The notes: generated from the sequence alone by a model not told the origin. Counted from the stretch's first letter, positions 49,046 through 60,974 are shown. The stretch: 64,000 nt of DNA from Streblospio benedicti (GCA_019095985.1 CM032659.1:5834707-5898706); one strand, 5' to 3'. Numbers and translations are program-made.

Positions 49046-49512
49046 TATGTCTTTTGAATGACCATAGGAACCTTACAACTCAAGTTGGCATATTATCGCT
49101 GGATCTGCCTATGTCAATGACCAAATCATCTTCACTAATAACACGATCTCTACGCCCGAAAAAAGCATATTACTCCGTAAAATCGGGTCACGTGGTGTGA
49201 AAAGTAAGTCACGTGGTTCACCGCGCGTGCGCAGAACGGCGCTGCAGTTGATTGTTAATAGGCACAGACGACAATCCGGCCAGCAGGAAAAGCTTGTGCC
49301 AGATTGTGTTGCCAATGTAATGGAGTTAAACATTTATTCCAACCTGATACTGTTTTATGAATGTATCACAGCCATGTGCTCATGCAGTGTTCAAACACTC
49401 TTCCTTGAAAATAGTGAACATTAGACTTTGAGATACTTATTCTATAATGTGTACGCTCTAATTGTATTGAACATAAGGTACATACGCGTCTATTGTGGAT
49501 CAATGGTTTCAG

Positions 49513-49612
49513 NNNNNNNNNNNNNNNNNNNNNNNNNNNNNNNNNNNNNNNNNNNNNNNNNNNNNNNNNNNNNNNNNNNNNNNNNNNNNNNNNNNNNNNN
49601 NNNNNNNNNNNN
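49513..49612. other. Assembly gap (100 N) inside unit B
   Basis: The flanks match unit A at 38186 and 40583, so the true missing sequence is predicted to be about 2.4 kb, including a SINE and a MITE if B matches A. Confidence 0.97.
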
Positions 49613-50024
49613 TTCCAGTTTTCAGTCTAATGCCATCAATTATTGTTCTGATGAAAGTTCTAACATACTGCATCGTAATCTCTAAAGTCTTTCTTATCAT
49701 AGCGGTAATATTCCCATATAAATGGTAGTAATTGAAGAATGGTGATCATAATTTGAATGTGAATTGATGCGATTTTTGTGTACAATTGTTCGGCTTAAGA
49801 AGAATGTTCTAGTGATTATCGGTGAGGGTCAGGAATGGTTATTGGCGGTGTATCCGCTATCAACAGACAAAACAAGGCCTTGGTCGGTGATCGGAACACG
49901 TGTATCTGATGCCTGCAACAATGTGGCTCAAGGCTGATATCAAATTGTGCAGACTCACATCCTTGTTTTGTTCGTTTATAGTTTACATGTACAGTTAGTA
50001 TGACAAAATAGTATTGAACTTATT

Positions 50025-50525
50025 TGAATACAAATCTCAACAACTCCGCAGTTCCCAAGCAGCAGAACTACGAGTGCATCGTGTTTGTTCCACATGAGCG
50101 CTTCATGGACTAAATATTAAAAGCTAATTTTCTATTCCAAACATCATTAACATCATATGGAGCTCTCTCACAATTTGATCATTAACTCCCTTACAAATGA
50201 TTATAAATCCATAATTTATACTCATCATTTTCTTAAGGTACTTATCAAATTATGCTAAACGGAAGCAGAATTAAGAGATAGTAGATTGAGGGAGTATATA
50301 TAATCATCATACACATAACATTGTAGAGGTCCGTGTGCCATAACTCAAGACCATGAGAAATCATGAGTTATAAGAAGTGTGACTTGAGATGTTGGATGAA
50401 TCTATGGACAATCTTGACCTCTTCTATTTTTGTCCTACACCCAGGCACAAGTGGCATATCTTGGGCCACAAGGTTTTTATGAATTCATGTTTGTATTATC
50501 CCCGGATTACATTTTATCCGATGAA
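50025..50525 (+). repeat. Repeat X, copy X4 (empty site)
   Basis: Close to X1, including the uninterrupted CTCTTCTATTTTTGTCCTAC target site. Confidence 0.85.
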
Positions 50526-50879
50526 AATTAGGCAAGATATTAATTAATTTTCAAAACGTTATGGCAATCAGGATAAAAAAAGTTCGCGCTCATGCGTGTT
50601 TGGGAAGCACGTTGGACGTTATGCTCACAAACGTGTGTCAGTACCATATTCAATTGGCCCCCAAGCCAAAAAAGTCAAATGTGTGTTTAATTATTCATTT
50701 GAATCTCAAAATGCTGGGTCAGGAAACTACTTTTTTATAGAAGCAAAAGTATAGGGTTGAGATGTCAGTTTAATTATGCAAACTTTCAAAAATTGTCATG
50801 AGCGACAAAAGAGAGATTGAATACAACTGTACGATATTAGTTAGGCATAATCCAGAGAATGTGTTTATGGGGGTTAAAA

Positions 50880-51400
50880 GCTAATTTTTATTCAAACATC
50901 ATTAACATCATATTGTTTCTCTCACAATTTGAGTTAACTCCCCTTACAAATTTTATAAACTCCATATTTGTATTCACCATTTTCTTAAAGTATTTATAAA
51001 TTATGCTAAACGGAAGCAGAATTAATAGATAGTAGATTGATTTGCTATATATAATCATCATACGCATTAAATCGTAGAGGTCCAATTTGCCATAACTCAA
51101 GACCATGAGAAATCATGAGTAATAAGAATAAGAATAAAGAGTTTTAACCTTGTTGGATGGATCTGGGGTTACCTTGACCTTTTCTATGTTTTTCTCCTAC
51201 ACTCAGTCAAGTATAAACGCATACTTTGGGCCAAATATTTTTATGAATTCATGTTTGTATTATCCCCGGATTACATCTAACTTGGGTGTCACTCTAGCAA
51301 GTTTCAGGAAATTCTTCATAGGTATGTTAAAACACGTGAATTTAAAAAGTAAGCATGCTATTGTTGCATTATTTGCTCATTTGAAATCAGCTACAAACGA
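50880..51400 (+). repeat. Repeat X, copy X5 (empty site, more diverged)
   Basis: Same order as X1 with more small changes, followed by the decayed MITE at about 51410-51549 as X1 is followed by its MITE. X4 and X5 are therefore a local tandem pair in unit B. Confidence 0.75.
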
Positions 51401-51769
51401 GTTTGTGTCAATTGAGACCACATGTATATTGAGACCACATGTGATACGACCACATTTCATGGATGGTTCCAAATGTTCATAAAGCAGCCAAAATGAACCT
51501 CTTTATAGAGTTCTACTGAACTTACTAGTTTGAATAAATGCTTCTACTGTACGTACTATTTTACAAATGCTGAGAACATATGAGAACATATAGGCCTACT
51601 ACATTTTTTAGCAAATATATGATACTAAGTGTATTTCATAGTCAATTCTACACGGTCTGTATTACAAGACATGTAAAGCCATAGGCTGACCTAATGACAT
51701 ATATACTTTACCTAACTGACTTGTGTTAGAAATGACAAAATATTGCCTATTGGCAAAGGTTAAGCGGTA

Positions 51770-52830
51770 CCTAATGGACGAATAATCTGAATTATAATCC
51801 AGCTATGCTATATAACCACGGTGGGCGAATGGGCGGGTTTCACCGACCTTTTCAATCCTAGAACTGTCTCTTCTATAAAGCACTTTGGTGCACATTAAGA
51901 TAATGACAATATCAATTCCACAAACCACACAGCACCCACACTCCCCAAGAGAAGATTACTGGGTGAATAAATCATGCTTATCTACAAAGTGTGCAGTGTA
52001 TATAAGCAATAAGACATAATCCAGAAAGACATATACACTGCGTTTTGTGTTATTTCTCTTGTTTTATGTGTTTATTTATCACTCGTGTATGTGTGTTTCG
52101 TGTAATTCTCCTCTTTGCTTAGCATCATTGTTGCTTCGCTTCAGCAGCTGAAGGGAAAGCCTTGTGTTTCGTTTGTTTGTAAAAATACGTATGTATGTAT
52201 CTATGTATGTTTGTCTCGGGACAAACTAGAGCTTTTAGCCTTCACCCGATTTCATTCAAACTTTACATAGCCATGAGATATGAGGCGACACCAAAGTGAT
52301 TCGATTTTGGGCACTCTGCCAATTACATTGTGCTTTCTAGAAGGCTATCTATGACATTTATATTCAATGCACTTAGCCAACAGAGAAAAAATCATGATAA
52401 AAATAAATATAATACCCTGAAAATTGATAAAATCAATACAGCACACTCATGCACAATACAATCACTATAATATTATTTTACCTGATTACAATATTAATAG
52501 GCAGATCAGGGGCGCAGGGGGCACGCCCATCCCCAACAAAATACTTCATTTTCAAGGGTTTTTCATGAAACCCGCAATTACGCCCACTTTTTTCCTTAAT
52601 GCGCCCCCCCTTTTTCCGAAAACCTGGTCTGCCTATGTACTTTTAACCAAGATTTCCATATTATTTTAGTGAACTTTTTAACAGTTGAACTTCATTAACA
52701 GTAAGTATACATCGTTTTTCAGTATTGTAAACGTTCTAATGACGCCGTGTTCTTTGAACACTTTGATCACCCAGGGTGGGGGTGGCTCGCGTTTTGCCTG
52801 TTTCCTCACCCAGCTTGAGAAGATCTGTGC
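51770..52830 (+). repeat. Unit B segment matched at 42000-42985
   Basis: Counterpart of the unit A segment; the GCTTCGCTTCAGC hairpin and TATGTATG run are kept. It contains the private MITE at 52499-52634. Confidence 0.8.
52499..52634. mobile_element. MITE with AGGCAGATC-type ends, private to unit B
   Basis: Ends AGGCAGATCAGG and CCTGGTCTGCCT are inverted; the interior has ATACTTCATTTTCAAGGGTT and GCGCCCCCCCTTTTTCC. Unit A is unbroken at the matching place (near 42765). Related sequence occurs at about 48009-48143 and 60813-60935. GGCGGATCCAGG-like ends suggest hAT, without proof. Confidence 0.7.
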
Positions 52831-53159
52831 TGCAGAAACGCTACGTTTGGCCACATTATTGATTGACCCGCACACATTCTACCAATAAATGTAGTATCAG
52901 ATGTATGTTTAATTATCGATTGTTTGAACTGACGAGCCACAAAACGCTTGGTCAGGAAACAAGCTAATATTTTTCGCCTGGCATTTTTATATGTAAAGCA
53001 ATCCCACGATAGTCAGTCCGTTTACAGGGTCGAGATGGTCACAGTTTTGTTTGCTTATTTCGGGGAAACAGCCAAAAGAAATAACATGTTTCTATAAGCC
53101 AATTGTCATACGTCAGTATGATAATAATTGTTATTGTCACACGTCAGTATGATAAAAAT

Positions 53160-53569
53160 ATTTTGAATTGAATACAAATCTCAACAACTCCGCAGTTCCC
53201 AACTAGCAGAACTACGAGTGCATTGTGGTTGTTCTACATGAGCGCTTCATGGACTAAATATTAAAAAGCAAATTTTCTATTCCAAACATCATTAACATCA
53301 TATTCAGCTTTCTAACAATTTGATCATTAACTCCCCTTACAAATGATTATAAATCCATAATTTATACTTATCATTTTCTTAAGGTACTTATCAAATTATG
53401 CTAAACAGAAGCAGAATTAAGAGATAGTAGATTGAGGAGTATATATAATCATCATACACGTATAAATTGTAGAGGTCTGTGTGCCATAACTCAAGACCAT
53501 GAGAAATCATGAGTTACAAGGTTGAATTGGCTAATATATGTGAGAATAACTCTATGGACATCAATGACC
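53160..53569 (+). repeat. Repeat X, copy X6, left part (split by F3)
   Basis: Matches X2 closely; resumes at 54021 after the insertion and runs to about 54250. Confidence 0.85.
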
Positions 53570-53580
53570 TCTTCTATCTT

Positions 53581-54009
53581 TTATATTCTTCTCTCTCTCT
53601 TCTATGGCAAGCAAGCTCCCACCCACTATATTGACATAGCTTGAAGACACATCTTCCATTTTTGACTATATCAAGTGACCCAGACGGGACTCGAACTCTC
53701 GACCCCAAGGTTGTGAGGCCAGAATGATACCAATAATTGACCGAGTATGTAGGCTGGGGGCTACAGAGACATCGGTTCGTCTGAGTAGCCTTTTCACAGC
53801 CCGATGCTTGCGATGATGGTATCATTCTGGTCTCACAACTTTGGGGTCGTGAGTTCGAGTCCCGTCTGGGCCACTTGATATAGTCAAAAATGGAAGGTGT
53901 GTCTTCACGCTATGTCAATATAGTGTGTAGGAGCTTGCTTGCCATAGAAGAGAGAGAGAAGAATATAATTGCATCCACAAGCAAACTTGGGAAAAACACA
54001 TTAGAAAAA
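53581..54009 (+). mobile_element. Foldback retroposon F, copy F3
   Basis: 429 bp, same structure and target duplication as F1 (TCTTCTATCTT at 53570-53580 and 54010-54020). Nearly identical to F1, with intact arms. It is at the same X position as F1, so both descend from one insertion copied by the A/B duplication. Confidence 0.87.
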
Positions 54010-55221
54010 TCTTCTATCTTTGTCCTACACTCAGGCGTAAGTGGCATACATTGTGGCAAGTGGCATATATTGGGCCACAAGGTGTTTTTATGAATTCATG
54101 TTTGTATTATCTACGGATTACATTTTAACTTGGGTGTCACTCTAGCAAGTTTGGGGAAATTCTTCATAGACCCTAAAACACATGAATTTTAAAAGTAAGC
54201 ATGCTATTGTTACGATTATTTGCTCATTTGAAAGCAGCTACAAACGAATGTGTCAGAATATTGAAATCTGAAGAGTATATGGTGTTGATATCGATGAATT
54301 TCTGGTGATGAATATTGTTCAAATGTGGACTTAACACAAATTGATTGATGATGATCTGGCTTTCATAAAAGAATTACCTATGTTTGCCATTGAATTAACA
54401 TAATTGGTCTATATCATGGAAAAGGTCATCCTTTTTGAATATCTTGATACAGAAGTCTACACGTATATTTTCATTTGATGAACCCTCTACAAGTTCTTGC
54501 TTCATGACGTATTATTAATTCTCACTTTTAGGTTGAACAAGTAGAAAGTAATCAACTATTCCGACTCTTATTACTTTGCCACAAATAAAAACCACACGAG
54601 CATCCGCCCCTCCCCTCCGCACAATGTCGTAATGCAGGGATGATTTGTCTGAATGAGGCAAACTTTCCGGAAGAAGGCAATGTGACTTCCGCCGCCGGCC
54701 GGAAGTCTGCAGATCACGTGACCTAATGATGGCGGCTGATCCCACAAATAGTTAAAAAAGGCATACTATTATTATTTGTTGTTGTGACACCCCCCCCCCC
54801 CCGGCCACGTTTTTTTTGGCATTTACCCCACATCAGCAACTTTTGTTTTGCATTTCTCCCCCATCCTTCCATTCCCACATGCCCATATTATAACCTGGAG
54901 CGGTGACTGAAAACAGCTCTCAGCTTAGATGTGGTCTCAATAAACCATATAGATTTTATTACGTTCTACCGTACATTTAGGACGTTCTTAAGCGTACATC
55001 CACATTAAATCCCGTGAAAATACCGTGAAAATACACACTGTTGTCCAGGTGTGTCAAATGTGCGTGCGCCCATGTGTGTGTGTGTGCTAATCAGCAAGCT
55101 CGGCATTCTTATTGTGTCTGCCTACTGCTCGTGTCACCATCACAGCCTCTCCACCCAGACGACCACGCGGCAACCACGCGTATTTTTTCCCATGGCAGGT
55201 AATTGCTCGTAATCTGGTGGA

Positions 55222-55241
55222 AGGAAGTGACGTCACTTCCT
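55222..55241. promoter_or_regulatory. Perfect 20-bp ETS-CRE palindrome, unit B
   Basis: Identical to the unit A site at 47921-47940. Confidence 0.5.
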
Positions 55242-56316
55242 GGAGTGGAAATCACCACCGGCCTACAGCTATCGCTCAGCAGCGGCACATAGGGGCTGGT
55301 GGGTATCTATCTCAGGGCTGCCAACCCCTCAATAGCCATTTCTGTACTCAGTATGCCCAATATTAGTATTTTAGCGGCATTCTGTGGTGGAATGGCAAAC
55401 GGTCTACAAAAAATACTGGGTGTAAAGAAATCCATAAGCGCAGAACTAATATGTATGTGGTTTGGTGTAATGTAACCAATATTCAGGGCTTTTAACACCA
55501 ATCACAAGCATACATATCTATGTTGGGATGCAGTTCCTGTGCTTTTTACTTCATAAAAAAAGTAATTATCAATAGAAAAATACACAAAAGGGGGAAATCT
55601 GTATTTTGAAGGTAGAATTAGTATTTGGGGCATTTTGGGTAGGAAATCTGTATTAATACCTGGCATATCTACTACTTGGCAGCCCTTATCTAGTGGGCTA
55701 GGTAAATAGGCTTAACCGATGTCCATGTGTTGGATGTTTTATCTACCTCATAGCCTTCGGCTTTCAATAAGGGGTAAAAGTTAGCTAGTGGCTAACCACC
55801 AATTTAAAAGAAATTGCGTTTTTAAATATTCATGCGACACGACCATCAAAATCGTCTTTGTCAGTTCCGGGCAATTCTAGACTAATACGATTTTAAATAT
55901 TTGAAAATCATTTTCAAGTATCATTTATCGTGTGACGTTTATGGGAAGAACTCTCTATAGGATTTCGAGTACAGATTATGAATTTGTAATCGGATTTTAT
56001 TTAGCATGTAAATTGACGAATATATGGGCAAAAGAAAAATGGCAGACGACCAATGACTGATACAAATTTGTCAACTTCACTATTATGAAGAATGCACGTC
56101 TCAAATAGATGTATTTCCTTCATTTTCCAACGTTTATCAGTGTGGCAGCCATCAATTTTAAATGGAATAGACATTTTGAATGATATAGGATTAACTGTTG
56201 TTTTAAATGAGTTTATAACACACACCGGAAGTACCCATAAGAATATGTGTCAAATAAAAAAAGATGAGTTGGCAGCTTTTCTGCGCAACTTGGAAATGAA
56301 GAATATGAAGGCTTGG

Positions 56317-56775
56317 GACCCTTAAATGGTCTTAATGTAGATGTGGTCTCTTTATATAACTGTTCTCAATTGAATGTTCTGTTGTATGTCTTTTGAATGA
56401 CTATAGGTACCTTACAGCTCAAGCTAGCATGCCATATGAAGGCTTTGTTACCGCAAAACATGGTCTTATTGTAGAGGTGGTATCTTTAAAGAAGTGGTGT
56501 TAATTGTAGGTTCTACTGTATGTCTTATGAATGGCTATAGGAACCTTACAGCTCACGTTGGCAGGCTATATACCGCTAAAATGGTCTTATTTTAGAGGTG
56601 GTCTCTTTATATAACTGTTCTTAATTGAATGTATTGTTGTATGTCTTTTGACTGACTATAGGAAACTTACAGCTCAAGTTAGCATATTATATGAAGGCTC
56701 TGGAACGCTAAAATGGTATTACGTTAGAGGTGGTCTCATTAAAGAGGTGGTCGTAATTGTAGGTTCTGTTGTAAG
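56317..56775 (+). repeat. Tandem array of MITE half plus flank, about 4 units of 120-140 bp
   Basis: Each unit has TGGTCTTATTGTAGAGGTGG, GTAGGTTCTACTGTATGTC-like and GACTATAGGAACCTTACAGC-like parts in the same order. Unit A has one unit (48985-49091), so the array expanded in B after or during the duplication. Confidence 0.85.
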
Positions 56776-56800
56776 TCTTTTGAATGACGATAGGAACCGT

Positions 56801-57448
56801 ACAGCCCAACACTGTCTCAGCCCAAGCCAGGCGGCGGCGGTCAGAGGAAAAAGGGTAAACTCATTAGACACGACTCGTGCTTCTGGAGCATTTTAATTTG
56901 CAAAGTGGGTTTGTGATAAACAAATCTGTCTCCATCCATCAAACTCAATAAATGCAAAAGAAAGGAGACTTAATTGGACTTTGATATGCGCAATATATCT
57001 ATGGCATTTCAAAAGTGATGGTCTTTTTATGTAGCCTCTATGATCAGCATATTTTTTACCTAATTGTCTGCTCATTGTATCTTAAGTCCAATGAGGATTT
57101 CACCCCAGGTGGTCAAAAGCAATTTAAGATCTGCTCAAATCAAATAACAAATGGCTACTTATAGTCCTTGAAGATCTACAAGGATATATTCAATTACAGT
57201 TTAATCAACACGGAATCCTACTTAAACTACTTGTACAAACATTGCGTAGTAGACTCTTATTCAATACCACGCGATGATGTTGAGAAGGGTGAAAATCAAG
57301 TTAGAGTGAGACAAATGAAAAAAATAGCTTCACAATCAAATATGGCAGCCGGAAGTGGGTAATAAATCGCATGCGCGAGGCGGCGACGTTTGATTCTTTT
57401 GTGCGCAGAAATAACATTGACCGGAGGGTCAAGGTCATAAATCAAATA
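56801..57448. other. Intergenic DNA right of the duplication
   Basis: No gene seen. A TATGGCAGCCGGAAGTGGG patch near 57342 resembles an ETS-type promoter motif. Confidence 0.35.
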
Positions 57449-57620
57449 CAGTAGAACCTCCAATTAAGAACACCTCTATATTGAGACCACCTCTATAATA
57501 AGACCACTTTTCACGATTCCAAGCCTTCATAAAGCTACAAAAATAAACCTCTGTAAAGAGACCACCTCTCTATTGAGAACACTGGTCCTCAAAAGTGGTC
57601 CTAATAGAGAGGTTCTACTG
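57449..57620. mobile_element. pogo/Tigger-like MITE, best-preserved ends
   Basis: TA CAGTAGAACCTCCAATTAAG at the left and AGAGAGGTTCTACTG at the right, 172 bp; a 12-bp perfect terminal inverted repeat. Confidence 0.93.
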
Positions 57621-59183
57621 TGCTCACTTGACCTGTCCACGGATTTCTCCCCAAATATCCATTTCTGGGCGTATTACGTATGGTCAGAACACAATGAAAT
57701 CGTTGTGGCATTGCCTTGAAATAGGGCTTTAAACAACTCAATGATGGTTGGTAGGATTTTAGGACCGTTTGGAGTATTCACGGATGAATTGCGTGCAGAG
57801 CAGCAATTGTCACATGTGGTTTACACGAGGCAGTCACGTGTCAATGCTGTTTATATGCAGAGCTTCCTCTACAAAGTCATTGACCACTTTCAGTGGGGCT
57901 ACGTATTTGGTTGCTGTTGTTTTTTTTCTTTTTTTTCCTTACCGGAAATTCAATGAAGCAAGATTTTGCAATCACTGTCAATATGGTATGTGGGTCTATG
58001 ACTTCACAGGATTGAAGATAATTATGTAAGGTTTTCTCAGTTAGGTATGAATTTGTTTGCAGTTGAAGCACAATCCTATGCACTATTTCTTGCATATATT
58101 AATTGAATATTAACTATTACTGATGTCAGAATTCGTTGAATGAAGATACATGGTTGAGTCCATTGTAGTGGTTCCTTATAAAAAAGCCAGTTACAAAATT
58201 TAACACAAATGAAAAACAACCTAAACTGTTAATACCTCACAAAACCAGATTTCTTTTAGACTTGCACTTAACCTGTAACTAAACACTACCAGCTTACTTA
58301 GCCTGGAGACCTTAAACTGTGGTAGATATCCCGGGTATAGATAGCCCTGCCAAGCCAAAATTAGCCCACAAAATAAGTGGGTAAGTTCCCTTCAGGAGAC
58401 TAGCCTTGATGTATGGAGCAATCCCAGGCTTTACCACCACTAATTTACTAAGCAAAGGTTAGTCGGCAATCAAGGCTGGAATGTGCTGCTGGAAATATTG
58501 CATCTGGGTTTTTCTTTTGGTAGAGAATAAAAAAAAAGGTTTGCAGTTCCCAGGGTATCTGATAGACCTGATGTTACAGCACGCCTAAAGCTGGAGGAAT
58601 TGTAATTTATATGATTGGTTATGGGATTATTGGAAAGGAAGGGAGTCTGTCTCGTGTTAAGTTGTGTGTAGGGTAGGCAGAACGTGCACAAAAGTATATT
58701 TTACTTTCCAAATTAAGCAAAAAGCGAGTCCGTTACAAAGTTGACTCACTGGAAAGTTGGTCCCTTCATCATGCGCTCGTAAGTTCGGGGTCGTCTTTCT
58801 CATGAAGGCTTGATGATTCAAATGCTCTAATTGTAGAGGTGGTCCCAATAGATGATAGGTGGTCAGTATTCTGCACACAATGTCCTGAGGTGCTCACTAT
58901 CAAGGTTTGTGAGCGGTGTTAAATGTGCTTTGGTTGAGTGATGGCTTGAGCCAGTCACTCACTGAGAGCTTCATTATATGGGGATCAATGGAGCAGGTGA
59001 AATATGATTGGAGGAGATTGCCTACCTCTATTGTATGTCATGTAGATGACGTCACTATCACACTCACGTTTGTGGATGTTTCATGTCTTGAAATGTTCAC
59101 AGATATTCAGCCACTGTGCGTTTTATTGTCTGTGCAGTGAGAATAATTGAACAGTGTTTTTAAAGTAAACTCTATATTCGGGA
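57621..59183. other. Intergenic DNA, nothing recognised
   Basis: A short MITE scrap lies near 58830-58865. No gene is seen. Confidence 0.4.
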
Positions 59184-60072
59184 ATCGTTCACAAATGACG
59201 TCATGTGGTCCTCAGTAGCTCAGTGGTTAGAGCGTACGACTTGAAAACAGGAGTTGTTTGCGTCGTAAGTTCGCGCCCCGGTCATGGCAGACACAGTGTC
59301 GCCAAAACCGATACGTCGTACGTCTGCCACTGAGTTGCTGATTTCCACCGAGCACTTCGCCACCGTGCAGTGTTACTACTAGACGGTAGCGACGCCAAGC
59401 GAAGGTTCGGAAGCCTCGGTAAAAGGCGTGTCCCGTGTAGAGGAGAGCCACACCTCTGCACGTAAAAGAACTCACCTAGTTTGAAAACTATAGCTAGTGT
59501 GACCCCCCCCCGACCCCTGAGGCTCATTTGGCTACCTAGCCTGCCTCTGGAGGTCCATGTACCAACACCACGTGGCCTCCCTCTGCTATAAGCATCAGAA
59601 ATTGATGGCTGCGGAGTACAAACAAACCAAACAAACCAAACCAAACCAATCTCATTGTGCGTGATTATTGTTACCCCCCCCCCACACACACACAAACTAT
59701 GATGCGTCATTTTTGCTTACTCATGCCCCCCCCCCCAACACACACACCCTGCTACCCATATGAATGGTGCAGGAAGAAATCTCAACTCTTTTTTTAGACG
59801 TATTTTTTCCATCAGTCATTATATTCTATCATGTATTTCAGCTTTTTATGACCCCGTCCTGTTCACCAAAGCAACTTTTCAAGATTTCTACTGAAACAGA
59901 GTCGAATACATTGCTATAGAACCCAAAAGTCCATTTTCACACCATATTGATAGATTGCGTTTAATACAATTCCATTGAAATACTATCAATCTTGACGTCT
60001 GCAACTCAACCCACCCCCCACCCCCACCCCCACACTTTCCCCCTTCACTATGACGTCATTTGTGAACGATCC
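59184..60072. mobile_element. Candidate DNA transposon remnant with 24-25-bp inverted ends
   Basis: GGGAATCGTTCACAAATGAC plus GTCAT at 59184-59208 is mirrored at 60049-60072 (ATGACGTCATTTGTGAACGA then TCCC), with one base missing. The 889-bp interior holds a SINE and C-rich tracts but no transposase. A clear target duplication is not visible. A Harbinger/ISL2EU-type origin is a guess. Confidence 0.55.
59209..59480 (+). mobile_element. tRNA-derived SINE, second family
   Basis: The head CCTCAGTAGCTCAGTGGTTA followed by GAGCG is a tRNA A-box and D-arm; GTAAGTTCGCGCCCC is B-box-like. The body includes GCCACTGAGTTGCTGATTTC and ends CTGCACGTAAAAGAACTCAC. An insertion in the variable region and the long body exclude a working tRNA. 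It is unrelated to family S. Confidence 0.75.
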
Positions 60073-60974
60073 CTTGCAACTCCTAAACTCTATCGAAGCA
60101 TATTACTGTAAACTCGAACATATTCAAATGAATGCATGCTTCAAACGTGAATACTAACATCAGTCAACGGATTGATGGCATTCATCATCCAATCAGATTT
60201 GACTTGACACGGCGTTGAAATCTGGATCATAATGTTCTGGTTTACAGATTTACATATGTGCCCATGGCCTTGTCAAAATGACACATTTATACTTTCTTAT
60301 ATATTGAATGTCAACCTCAGGCTCTATACTTGTTTACTGTAGTTACACATATACCATTTTCCACTTGGTATAAAGTCATCATTGTTGTGTCTCTCGATAC
60401 CAAGAACTTCACCTATTTGTCATTTTGCCACCTGAATCAAAGAGCACAAGTCCAATTACCAAGATAACACATTGCAACATGGCAGTTCTTTCATCGCTGT
60501 CCACATTCTCATGTCCGGGAGTGATCTTCATCTGGTCTTGGTAAATGTTGCCAGAAGCCACTTTGCAAAAGCTTGCCAATAGTGCTGAAACAGTCTACGT
60601 TCCTTACATATCCACACCCATCTTCAAGTACAACTTCCAATTGTACAGATAACAGTTAGGACTAGATCTACATGTGTGTACATTAACACCGACTTTCAAA
60701 TGTATAGAATCATGTGCAGTTGCTCTTTAGTCTATTCATGTCTATTAAGGAACAAAGCCTAAAATGATTAGTTTATGAAAGAAATCAACTGTTTGGTATT
60801 TTACAAACAATACTGGCAGATCAAGGATTTTGGAAGGGGGGGGGGGGCGCACTATAGGGATTTGATGGGTTTCGTACGCCCGATCTATGGCGGACATGCC
60901 AAAAACCCTATTGAAATGTTTTTTTCCCTTTTTTGTTGAAATTTCAAAATAAGACTCATCATCCTGATCAGTGT
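60073..60974. other. Intergenic DNA with a hAT-like MITE scrap
   Basis: About 60813-60935 starts CTGGCAGATCAAGGATTTTG followed by GAAGGGG and matches the MITE type at 52499-52634. No gene seen. Confidence 0.45.

Larger units (their letters stand above)
37739..49091 (+). repeat. Segmental tandem duplication, unit A
   Basis: First unit of a direct duplication. Its left edge (TATCGCTGGATCTGCCTATG) reappears at 49092, and matched landmarks stay in the same order: 37739/49092, 38186/49512, 40583/49613, 42000/51770, 43703/53581, 47921/55222 and 48540/55880. Many stretches of 100-300 bp differ at only a few percent of bases by eye. A holds sequence missing from B (38187-40582, X3 with F2, and a hairpin near 48350). 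No gene is recognised inside it. Confidence 0.9.
49092..56800 (+). repeat. Segmental tandem duplication, unit B
   Basis: Second unit, collinear with unit A as listed there. The junction at 49092 joins the A right end (CAAGTTGGCATAT) to the repeated left edge (TATCGCTGGATC). B lacks X3/F2 and the hairpin but has an extra X copy (X4/X5), a private MITE at 52499-52634 and a tandem array at 56317-56775. The right edge is approximate. Confidence 0.88.

Noticed and set aside
40990-54250. CRISPR-like array formed by repeat X and F
   Set aside because: Repeat units are hundreds of bases long, spacing is irregular, and the genome is clearly animal.
59209-59290. tRNA gene
   Set aside because: It has an insertion between anticodon arm and B-box, poor stem pairing and a SINE body behind it.
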